Of a DNA stretch of 5,588 nucleotides, positions 1 to 5,588 are shown in pieces (the first letter of the stretch is position 1; each line of letters opens with the position of its first letter). A model generated the notes under the pieces. The model had not been told where the DNA came from, ran no database searches, and saw only the letters and a program-made list of their open reading frames with translations. The stretch spans positions 1 to 5,588 of the forward strand of contig CACXGR010000275.1 in NCBI GenBank assembly GCA_902767235.1, written 5' to 3'. This DNA comes from an uncultured Lachnospiraceae bacterium (lineage in GTDB: Bacteria; Bacillota; Clostridia; Lachnospirales; Lachnospiraceae). The position numbers and the translations under genes are program-made.

Positions 1-1944
1 CTTACGATCGTGCGGCTGGCGGAGTCCTACCTGCAGTCCCTGCCGGAGGACTTTAACGGCGCCATTCCGGACAGTGTCATGAGGAGCGCCTCCAGAGGAG
101 GGATGCTCTCAGCCGGGAGCAGGGCTTACTTCTACCGGTATCTGTATCAGACCAGAAAGGAGTATCCGGCGATCTATGAGCGCCACAGGGAGGACATACG
201 GAATTACCTGGCGCTGCAGATCGAAGAGCACCGGATGAACGAGAACCTGGCCGTGCTCTACAAGGAAGCTCTGATCGACCCGGATATCCGGCCGGACAAT
301 GCTGGAGACCTGACCAAGCTGTCCTATCTGTCGCACCTTAGGACGACGCATCTGGATATGAAGAGGGCTGTCACGGTCTACGAAAAGAGCAGCAAGGAGC
401 ATGTATATCAGATCGACAACGGGAACTGCATCCTTCCGCTGTACGGCGAAGAGAACCGGATCTTTCTGGAGGATGAGCAGCACAACCGCTATACGGCGAG
501 CGTCCCCTATACATGCGATCGAATGATGGACCCTGTGCAGCTGACAGATCCGGTCTCCGTGCAGGAGATGTCGGACCTGGCCTTTGCGCTGGAGATCTCC
601 GGTGCGGCGGCGGAATCCTTTGAAGTGACGGAAGATACCTTGCAGTACTGCGAGATCCTGGTCCGCTCGTCGGGGATCGACCAGGGATACCGGACGCGCC
701 TCAAGCTTCGCCTCATGGACTACTATGAGAAAAAGCAGGATAAGGAGAGACTGAAGGGAATCGTAGGAACCATAGATCCTGTGGAACTTGCCACCGAGGA
801 GAGAACGGCGACCCTTGCGCTCATGTGCCGCTGCGGCATGTATAAAGAAGCGGCGGACTGGATCCGCATCTGCGGCGCCGAGAACTGCACGGCGGAGCTG
901 CTGTCCAGGATCGCGCTGGGCGCAGGCGGGCGCAGAGGCGATGACGCCGGCCGGGAGCCGGGGATCGGCCAGATCGCGTGGGCGGCATTTACCGCAGGTG
1001 CGGTCCAAAGGGAGATCCTGGAGCTCCTTCTGGAATCCTATGACGGCCTCTCGGAGGATCTTCTTCGCATCAGAGATGCCGCGGCAGAGGCGGCAGGAGA
1101 GAGCGAAAAGGCGGATCCGGCGGTGATCACGGCGGAAGACCGGCTGCTGTCGCAGATCCTTTTTTGCGGAGACATGATCGGAGAGCAGGAAGCGCTGCTG
1201 CTGCGGCAGTATGAGCGGGGAGGCACCCACCGGTCACTGGCCGGCGCCGGGATCGCGCAGTACTGCCACTACGCGCTGGCGGAATGGCATGCCATGGACG
1301 GAAAGATCATGGCGCTGATCGCGGAAGCGGACAGAGAGGGCATGAGCATAGAACCGGTGTGCAAGCTGGCCTTTCTCAAGGAGCTCTCGGAGAGAACGGA
1401 CGGTTTCTCGCAGGAGGAGGGAGAAGCGGCGCAGCGATTTATCAGGGCGCTGGTGCGGCAGGAGATCGTCTTTCCCTTCTTCAGAAGGTTTTCCGGCGCG
1501 GGCCCCGAGCTCGGCCTGTACGACCGGGAGACTATGATCGAGTACCACAATCCCGCCGGTGTCAGAGGCGCCAGGGGACATGTGGTCATTCACTGCGCCG
1601 TCGACAGGGGCGGCAAGCAGGAGCCTTTCACAGCGAGAGAGATGAAGGAAATGGTGCGCGGCTTCTATGTCAGCTCCTTCTACTTGTTCTACGGAGAGCA
1701 GATTCACTATTTTATCACGGATGATCCCGAGGAGAAGAACTTCGTCGAGAGCGGCACCATCGGCCAGGACGCCATGATCGACCTGTCAGATCATGACAGA
1801 TTTGCGGCGATCGACCGGATCTGCGTCAGCGCCGCGCGCAGAGAGCGGGTCAAAACAGCGCAGATGCTGCAGGATTACGCCAAAAAGGAGTATCTGACCA
1901 GGGAACTGTTCGGATCGGAGGAGGACGGCGATGCTCTTTACTAG
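1..1944 (+). CDS. Large helical protein of unknown function, DUF5717-like, C-terminal part (5' end outside window)
   Basis: The frame is open from the first base to the TAG at 1942-1944, giving about 647 residues. The GTG at 10 has no ribosome binding site and the frame continues upstream of it, so this is the C-terminal part of a longer protein. Most of it looks like stacked amphipathic helices of solenoid type, for example the TPR/PPR-like stretch around nt 810-920. A short strand-rich segment lies near nt 400-515, and an Ala/Gly/Arg-rich probable linker near nt 913-969. The last third changes to a strand-rich domain (about nt 1535-1750) containing GFYVSSFYLFYGEQIHYFIT, followed by a charged C-terminal helix. 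I recall this ending from DUF5717 proteins of Lachnospiraceae, which are around 1,100-1,200 residues long and often lie beside DUF5716 genes. No signal peptide or membrane helix is visible, so a cytoplasmic location is likely. Its last 14 bases overlap the next gene. No enzymatic motif was recognised; a scaffold or partner of the Hsp70-like neighbour is inference only. The coding call is firm and the family name moderate. Confidence 0.78.
   Translation, partial: LTIVRLAESYLQSLPEDFNGAIPDSVMRSASRGGMLSAGSRAYFYRYLYQTRKEYPAIYERHREDIRNYLALQIEEHRMNENLAVLYKEALIDPDIRPDNAGDLTKLSYLSHLRTTHLDMKRAVTVYEKSSKEHVYQIDNGNCILPLYGEENRIFLEDEQHNRYTASVPYTCDRMMDPVQLTDPVSVQEMSDLAFALEISGAAAESFEVTEDTLQYCEILVRSSGIDQGYRTRLKLRLMDYYEKKQDKERLKGIVGTIDPVELATEERTATLALMCRCGMYKEAADWIRICGAENCTAELLSRIALGAGGRRGDDAGREPGIGQIAWAAFTAGAVQREILELLLESYDGLSEDLLRIRDAAAEAAGESEKADPAVITAEDRLLSQILFCGDMIGEQEALLLRQYERGGTHRSLAGAGIAQYCHYALAEWHAMDGKIMALIAEADREGMSIEPVCKLAFLKELSERTDGFSQEEGEAAQRFIRALVRQEIVFPFFRRFSGAGPELGLYDRETMIEYHNPAGVRGARGHVVIHCAVDRGGKQEPFTAREMKEMVRGFYVSSFYLFYGEQIHYFITDDPEEKNFVESGTIGQDAMIDLSDHDRFAAIDRICVSAARRERVKTAQMLQDYAKKEYLTRELFGSEEDGDALY
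1917..1924 (+). promoter_or_regulatory. Ribosome binding site of the Hsp70-like gene
   Basis: GGAGGAGG lies six bases before the ATG at 1931, inside the end of the preceding gene. It is a near-ideal Shine-Dalgarno sequence and fixes the start of the downstream gene despite the 14-base overlap. Confidence 0.8.
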
Positions 1945-3247
1945 ACTTCCGGAAAAAAAGTATATTCTGGGGATCGACCTGGAAGAGACTTTCTGCCAGA
2001 TCTCCTACCTCAACACGAGGAAATTTTCGGCCGGAATGGATCCCCACACCTTTTCATATATCGCCGGCAGGGAGGCGTTCAACATTCCCTCCGCCGCCTT
2101 CTGCGACGAAGAGACCGGAAAGTGGGCCTTTGGAAAGGAAGCACTTGACCTCGCGGCAGAGAGAGGTAAGGAGCCGCTGACCCGCCTGCTGGCATTGGCC
2201 GCGCGTGAGGAGACAGCCGGGGAAGAAGACGCGGAACCGGGGCGGAAAGGCGGCGGAGAAGGGGAAGCGCACTTTTACGGTGATCTTTTGACGGCCTATC
2301 TCAAATACTGCCTGACCCTTCTCTCCGTGGAAGTGACGGCGGAGGAGACAGAGGCGGTCACCTTTACCACGGCCGACATGGACAAGGCCAACGCGGCGGT
2401 ACTGAGAAGGGCGGCGCAGGAACTCTATCCCGGTCTCGAGAAAGTCGCCTTTGAGGAGCATCTGAAGTCCTTTTATCACTATGTTTTGATGCAGGATGAG
2501 GAGCAGCGGCGGGAGTCGGTGCTGCTTGTAGACGGCTGGTCGGGGGCGGAGCCGGTCCTGAGCTGTCTCTCTTTTAATAAGAAGACGAGGCCTATTGTGT
2601 GCTTCCCCGAACAGAGAAAACTGGAGTTCCCGGAGGACGCAGACGCGGGCGGAAAGGATAAGATCCTGTATGACGCGGTCTGGGAGCTGATGCAGGAGAA
2701 GGCTTTTTCTGCCGCTTACCTTACGGGAGAACTCCTTGCAGGCGGTTGGATGAAGGAGTCACTGAACCTGATCTGCAGAGGGCGGAGAGCCTTCCAGGGG
2801 GACAATCTCTACAGCAAAGGCGCCGCCTACAGCACGCTCATCGCCTGCGGGATGGCAGCCAAAGCGGACAAGTACTTCTATCTGAGCACGGACGCGCTCC
2901 GCTGCAATATCGGTATGGCCTGCCTCAAAAAGGGGAGAATGGTGTACCAGGCGCTTCTGGACGCCGGTTCGGTCTGGTATGACGCCGCGTCGCAGATCGA
3001 CATTCTGCTCGAGGACGGCGACGAGATCACGCTGATACAGACGCCGGTGGACCAGGGAAATACGAGGGAGATCACGGTGAAGCTGGAAAATATGCCCCAA
3101 AGGCCCAGAGCGGCAACGAGACTGAGGATCAAGCTGAGCATGAGAGCGGTAGACCTGCTGCGGATCGAAGTGGAGGACATGGGGTTCGGAGAGATCTTCC
3201 CCTCGTCGGGAATGAGATGGGAACAGGAGATAGCCATCAATGGGTAG
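1931..3247 (+). CDS. Divergent Hsp70/actin-fold protein of unknown function, DUF5716-like
   Basis: This is a 438-residue soluble protein with no signal peptide or membrane helix. Aligned by eye to DnaK, the motifs come in the right order. YILGIDLEET (11-20) matches the phosphate-1 strand GIDLGTT. Residues 51-73, ending GKWAFGKEALD, match the PSxxxF...vGeeA segment. TFTTADMDKA (144-153) matches the TVPA strand, and FEEHLKSFYHY (174-184) matches the NEPTAAALAY helix. VLLVDGWSGAE (197-207) matches the phosphate-2 loop DLGGGT. LTGELLAGGW (264-273) through YSKGAAYSTL (294-303) matches the adenosine motif. D16, E176 and D201 align with conserved DnaK acids, but the loop glycines and threonines are changed (GTT to EET, GGGT to WSGA), so ATPase activity may be weak or lost. 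Residues 93-112 form a Glu/Gly/Lys-rich insert. About residues 353-438 form a strand-rich tail ending GFGEIFPSSG, reminiscent of a much reduced Hsp70 substrate domain; I associate this with DUF5716. It overlaps both neighbours, so it is probably co-translated with them. The fold assignment is good and the function unknown. Confidence 0.78.
   Translation: MLFTRLPEKKYILGIDLEETFCQISYLNTRKFSAGMDPHTFSYIAGREAFNIPSAAFCDEETGKWAFGKEALDLAAERGKEPLTRLLALAAREETAGEEDAEPGRKGGGEGEAHFYGDLLTAYLKYCLTLLSVEVTAEETEAVTFTTADMDKANAAVLRRAAQELYPGLEKVAFEEHLKSFYHYVLMQDEEQRRESVLLVDGWSGAEPVLSCLSFNKKTRPIVCFPEQRKLEFPEDADAGGKDKILYDAVWELMQEKAFSAAYLTGELLAGGWMKESLNLICRGRRAFQGDNLYSKGAAYSTLIACGMAAKADKYFYLSTDALRCNIGMACLKKGRMVYQALLDAGSVWYDAASQIDILLEDGDEITLIQTPVDQGNTREITVKLENMPQRPRAATRLRIKLSMRAVDLLRIEVEDMGFGEIFPSSGMRWEQEIAING
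3225..3230 (+). promoter_or_regulatory. Ribosome binding site of the TPR-like gene
   Basis: AGGAGA ends nine bases before the ATG at 3240 and lies within the last codons of the Hsp70-like gene. It supports the 8-base gene overlap as a real start rather than a later in-frame codon. Confidence 0.72.
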
Positions 3248-4079
3248 GAGTATTTTGACAACGGGCAGGGTCGCGGAGCAGCCTTACCGGCTGGGGATCA
3301 TCGACCGGAATGTCTATACAGTGGAGGAGCTGTGCTATTCGCTGGCGCAGTGCGCGTCTTTTCTGGATGAGGACCTCATGGATCACGGGCTCATCGTGTG
3401 GCTGGAAAAACAGTGCGGACTGCCGGAGCTCGCGGGACAGCTGCGGTCACTGCTGCGGGGACGCTGCGCCGTGGAGGACTTTGTCTCTGTGCTGCTCTTG
3501 TATGTCGGGTATCAGAGCACCGAGGAGATCGAACGGATCCGTGCGTCCATTTCCTCCGGCAAAGGCATGGAGCCCTTCCAGAGGCGGCTGAGCGAGGCGA
3601 GATTTCTGGCTTCGAGGGGGCATGTGAGCCAGGCCATCGATCTGATGGATACGATCCTGGAGGAGCTCCCGGAACTGGAGAGGGAGATGCGCGGCAGGAT
3701 CTGGTCGGAGAAGGGGCTTCTCTATGCCCGGGGATTCCGGTATGCGGAGGCGGCCGAATGCTATGGGACGGCCTGGAGGCTGTCCGGTCGGCGCGGCAAT
3801 TGCCTTCGGTATCTGGCGGCCAAGCGCTTTACGCTCACCGCGGAGGAATATGCGGCCTATATTTCGGAACATCCGGAGCTCTCGGATGCGGCGCGGGAAC
3901 TGGAAGGGAAGACCATGAAGGCGGAAAAGGAGTGGAAGGCCGGCCCATCCGGGCGGCAGATCCGGCGCCTTCAGGGATACCTGCGCGGCGGCCAGGACAA
4001 GTCCTTCGACAACTACGCGCAGCTAAGGATCCGGGAGCTGCAGGACAGATTCCGGGCGGACAACGCGCCTTCATTCTGA
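3240..4079 (+). CDS. Small TPR-like helical protein, third gene of the Hsp70-like unit
   Basis: This is a 279-residue, almost wholly helical protein without signal peptide or membrane segment. The N-terminal part (about 17-105) contains NVYTVEELCYSL followed by LDEDLMDHGLIVWL. I recall this style from an uncharacterised N-terminal domain in Lachnospiraceae and related clostridia, but cannot name the family. Residues 113-147 and 152-185 form two TPR-like helical hairpins. The second fits best: EKGLLYARGFRYAEAAECYG carries the expected G/Y/A/F/A/A pattern. Residues 215-279 form a charged, Lys/Arg-rich helical tail rich in Arg-Glu pairs, compatible with a coiled coil or a binding surface. The start is set by AGGAGA nine bases upstream and overlaps the previous gene by 8 bases, which suggests translational coupling and roughly matched expression. 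TPR proteins commonly bind Hsp70-type partners, so a co-factor role for the neighbouring Hsp70-like protein is a reasonable inference, with no direct evidence. No catalytic motif was seen. Confidence 0.75.
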   Translation: MGRSILTTGRVAEQPYRLGIIDRNVYTVEELCYSLAQCASFLDEDLMDHGLIVWLEKQCGLPELAGQLRSLLRGRCAVEDFVSVLLLYVGYQSTEEIERIRASISSGKGMEPFQRRLSEARFLASRGHVSQAIDLMDTILEELPELEREMRGRIWSEKGLLYARGFRYAEAAECYGTAWRLSGRRGNCLRYLAAKRFTLTAEEYAAYISEHPELSDAARELEGKTMKAEKEWKAGPSGRQIRRLQGYLRGGQDKSFDNYAQLRIRELQDRFRADNAPSF

Positions 4080-4110
4080 TCCGGCAGCGCCTCAGGGCCA
4101 AATCATGAAG

Positions 4111-4123
4111 AATGTTCGCTTTA
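4111..4123 (-). promoter_or_regulatory. PurBox-like half-site upstream of purB (tentative)
   Basis: Read on the minus strand, this is TAAAGCGAACATT. It agrees with the PurBox consensus as I recall it from lactococcal and Bacillus PurR (AWWWCCGAACWWT) at 11 of 13 positions, including CGAAC. It overlaps the upstream edge of the putative -35 element. Its position before a purine gene is suggestive. The paired 16-17 base arrangement known from Bacillus is absent, and a PurR regulator has not been shown in this organism. Confidence 0.28.
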
Positions 4124-4133
4124 CTTTGGTAAA
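4120..4133. repeat. Short perfect inverted repeat at the purB -35 region
   Basis: TTTAC (4120-4124) and GTAAA (4129-4133) are exact reverse complements separated by TTTG. The repeat sits on the -35 element and the start of the spacer of the putative purB promoter, so it could be a small operator. A 5-base AT-rich stem is too weak to be a terminator, and such a repeat can arise by chance in AT-rich DNA. Confidence 0.3.
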
Positions 4134-4147
4134 TTTATTGTTATACT
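4120..4147 (+). promoter_or_regulatory. Probable sigma-A type promoter of purB
   Basis: The -10 hexamer TATACT (4142-4147) matches TATAAT at five of six positions. TG at 4139-4140 one base upstream makes it an extended -10 element. TTTACT at 4120-4125 is a 4/6 match to the -35 consensus, with a 16-base spacer. The segment from 4110 to 4155 is AT-rich in an otherwise GC-rich window. Transcription would begin near 4154, leaving a leader of about 37 bases before the purB ATG. This implies purB is transcribed independently of the three genes to its left. Confidence 0.7.
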
Positions 4148-4161
4148 GTATTAGGTTGCGG

Positions 4162-4174
4162 ATTGACGAACAAA
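4162..4174 (+). promoter_or_regulatory. Second PurBox-like half-site in the purB leader (tentative)
   Basis: ATTGACGAACAAA matches the recalled PurBox consensus at 10 of 13 positions and shares CGAAC with the site at 4111-4123, in the opposite orientation. It lies downstream of the predicted transcription start and just before the ribosome binding site. The 47 bases between the two CGAA cores do not match the close pairing of known PurR operators, so this may be chance. Confidence 0.2.
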
Positions 4175-4175
4175 A

Positions 4176-4184
4176 GAAAGGAAA
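4176..4184 (+). promoter_or_regulatory. Ribosome binding site of purB
   Basis: GAAAGGAAA contains an AAGGA-type Shine-Dalgarno core with suitable spacing (about seven bases) to the ATG at 4191. It supports that ATG as the purB start; the protein then begins MANDRYVSPLSERYAS, where the family normally begins. Confidence 0.7.
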
Positions 4185-4190
4185 CAGCAC

Positions 4191-5588
4191 ATGGCAAATG
4201 ACAGGTATGTAAGCCCTCTTTCCGAGAGATACGCGAGCAGGGAAATGCAGTATGTTTTCTCCCCGGACATGAAGTTCAGGACATGGAGGAAGCTGTGGAT
4301 CGCACTGGCAGAGACGGAGCAGGAGCTGGGGCTCCCCATCACGGACGAGCAGATCGCCGAGCTGAAGGCGCACGCCGAGGACATCAACTACGACGAGGCC
4401 AGAGCGAGAGAGAAAGTCGTGCGGCATGACGTCATGAGCCATGTCTACGCATACGGCCTGCAGTGCCCCAAGGCAAAAGGGATCATCCATCTGGGCGCGA
4501 CCAGCTGCTACGTGGGCGACAACACGGATGTGATCATCATGAGAGAGGCGCTCAGGATCGTGCGCGCCAAGCTGATCAATGTTCTGGCGGAGCTGTCCAA
4601 ATTTGCGGACGAGTACAAGAGCCTTCCCACGCTGGGATTCACCCATTTCCAGCCCGCACAGCCCACGACCGTCGGCAAGAGAGCGACGCTCTGGATGCAG
4701 GAGTTCTGCCTGGCTCTGGGCGAAGTGGAGCACGTACTGTCCGGTCTGAAGCTCCTTGGAAGCAAGGGGACCACCGGGACCCAGGCGTCCTTTTTGGAAC
4801 TCTTCGACGGCGACCTGGACAAGGTGGACCGCCTCGATCCCATGATCGCGAAGAAGATGGGATTTGAGAGCTGCGTGCCGGTATCCGGCCAGACCTATCC
4901 CAGACTTGTGGACACCATCGTCCTCAACGCACTGGGGATCGTCGCGTCGGCGGCCATGAAGATGGGCACGGATATCCGTCTTCTTCAGCACCTCAAAGAA
5001 GTGGAGGAGCCCTTCGAGAAGACACAGATCGGCTCCAGTGCCATGGCCTACAAGAGAAATCCCATGCGCAGCGAGAGGATCTGCTCTCTCTCCCGATATG
5101 TGATGATCGACGTGCTCAATCCCGCTGTCACGGCAGGCACGCAGTGGTTTGAGAGAACACTGGACGACTCCGCCAACAAGAGACTCTCTGTCGCGGAGGG
5201 CTTTCTTGCCATCGACGGCGTGCTCGACCTGTGCCTGAACGTCACGGACGGCCTCAAAGTCTATCCCAAGGTCATCGAGAAGCGCCTCATGTCCGAGCTT
5301 CCCTTCATGGCCACGGAGAACATCATGATGGATGCCGTCAAGGCTGGCGGCGACAGGCAGGAGCTCCACGAGAGGATCCGCGAGCTCTCCATGGAAGCCG
5401 GAAGACGGGTCAAGGAGGAAGGCATGGACAACAACCTGCTCGAGCTGATCGCGGCAGATCCTGCTTTCCATATGAGCCTGGACGAATTGAAGAAGTCCAT
5501 GGAGCCCTCCCGCTATATCGGCTGCGCGCCGCACCAGGTCGAGAGATTTCTCGATGAGGTGATCAGGCCCTTACTTGAAGCCAACAAG
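4191..5588 (+). CDS. purB: Adenylosuccinate lyase (3' end cut by window edge)
   Basis: PurB performs two fumarate-releasing eliminations: SAICAR to AICAR in the de novo purine pathway, and adenylosuccinate to AMP. It acts in the cytoplasm as a homotetramer whose active sites combine residues from three subunits. The 466 visible residues cover nearly the whole protein; the frame is open at the last base, and from family length I expect about ten more residues. Family landmarks are RHDVMSH (78-84), GATSCYVGDNTD (102-113), GFTHFQPAQ (149-157), KGTTGTQASF (192-201) and the fumarase/aspartase-superfamily signature GSSAMAYKRNP (281-291). By eye, H79, H152 and S282 line up with human ADSL H86, H159 and S289, so the catalytic acid and base are kept. 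Overall it reads much closer to animal ADSL than to the short B. subtilis type, for example QWFERTLDDSANKR (318-331) and ELPFMATENI (369-378). The signature has Ala286 where human has Pro; I believe Ala is usual in clostridial homologues. It has its own promoter and ribosome binding site. Confidence 0.96.
   Translation, partial: MANDRYVSPLSERYASREMQYVFSPDMKFRTWRKLWIALAETEQELGLPITDEQIAELKAHAEDINYDEARAREKVVRHDVMSHVYAYGLQCPKAKGIIHLGATSCYVGDNTDVIIMREALRIVRAKLINVLAELSKFADEYKSLPTLGFTHFQPAQPTTVGKRATLWMQEFCLALGEVEHVLSGLKLLGSKGTTGTQASFLELFDGDLDKVDRLDPMIAKKMGFESCVPVSGQTYPRLVDTIVLNALGIVASAAMKMGTDIRLLQHLKEVEEPFEKTQIGSSAMAYKRNPMRSERICSLSRYVMIDVLNPAVTAGTQWFERTLDDSANKRLSVAEGFLAIDGVLDLCLNVTDGLKVYPKVIEKRLMSELPFMATENIMMDAVKAGGDRQELHERIRELSMEAGRRVKEEGMDNNLLELIAADPAFHMSLDELKKSMEPSRYIGCAPHQVERFLDEVIRPLLEANK

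Noticed and set aside
10..12. GTG as the start of the first gene
   Set aside because: The frame is open to base 1 with no Shine-Dalgarno sequence ahead, and the visible protein begins mid-helix. The family as I recall it is several hundred residues longer, so the true start is upstream of the window.
109..1230. Minus-strand open reading frame of 373 codons opposite the large helical gene
   Set aside because: Its composition (excess Arg, Leu, Gln, His) is that of a shadow frame, it has no domain or good ribosome binding site, and the + strand frame is continuous well beyond it on both sides.
3255..3260. TTGACA as a -35 element for an internal promoter in the TPR-like gene
   Set aside because: The hexamer is perfect, but the region 16-18 bases downstream is GC-rich with no -10-like sequence, and the site lies inside coding sequence just after a coupled start.
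3398..4108. Plus-strand open frame of 236 codons overlapping the TPR-like gene in another frame
   Set aside because: It is rich in Gly, Ala and Arg with no domain pattern. The overlapping 279-residue frame has a ribosome binding site, TPR-like periodicity and a start coupled to the preceding gene.
4077..4110. Rho-independent terminator after the three-gene unit
   Set aside because: Only very short GC pairings (such as GGC/GCC) can be formed and there is no following T run, so termination here is not supported by the sequence.
4092..5534. Open reading frame of 480 codons on the minus strand, covering nearly all of purB
   Set aside because: It lies antisense to a gene identified with high certainty. 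Its translation is rich in His, Arg, Leu and Gly, has no recognisable domain, and its start region runs through the purB coding sequence. Long antisense frames are common opposite GC-rich genes.

Overview
This 5,588-base window is GC-rich (well above 50% by eye) and almost entirely coding on the + strand. It holds three overlapping genes, a 111-base gap, and a purine-biosynthesis gene that runs off the right edge. The protein styles (a large helical DUF5717-like protein, a divergent Hsp70-fold DUF5716-like protein, a small TPR-like protein, and a eukaryote-type adenylosuccinate lyase) suggest a relatively GC-rich member of the Bacillota, most likely Lachnospiraceae. That placement rests on recalled family resemblance, not on a search, and no genus is proposed.

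Left block (1-4079): a tight three-gene unit. Gene 1 is the C-terminal ~647 residues of a large, mostly helical soluble protein whose start lies upstream. Gene 2 overlaps it by 14 bases and encodes a 438-residue protein with the order of motifs of the Hsp70/actin ATPase fold, but with its glycine- and threonine-rich phosphate loops altered. Gene 3 overlaps gene 2 by 8 bases and encodes a 279-residue protein with TPR-like helices. Genes 2 and 3 each have a good Shine-Dalgarno site inside the preceding gene, so the three are probably co-transcribed and translationally coupled. None has a signal peptide or membrane segment. I infer a cytoplasmic protein assembly built from an Hsp70-like protein and two helical-repeat partners. 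Its function is unknown, and it is the most interesting part of the window.

Gap (4080-4190): no convincing terminator. It holds a strong extended -10 promoter for the next gene, a small inverted repeat, and two CGAAC motifs resembling PurBox half-sites.

Right block (4191-5588): purB, adenylosuccinate lyase, in frame to the last base and missing only its last few residues and stop codon. It belongs to the type most similar to animal ADSL. It has its own promoter and appears to be transcriptionally separate from the left block. No RNA genes, mobile elements, CRISPR arrays or large repeats were seen.
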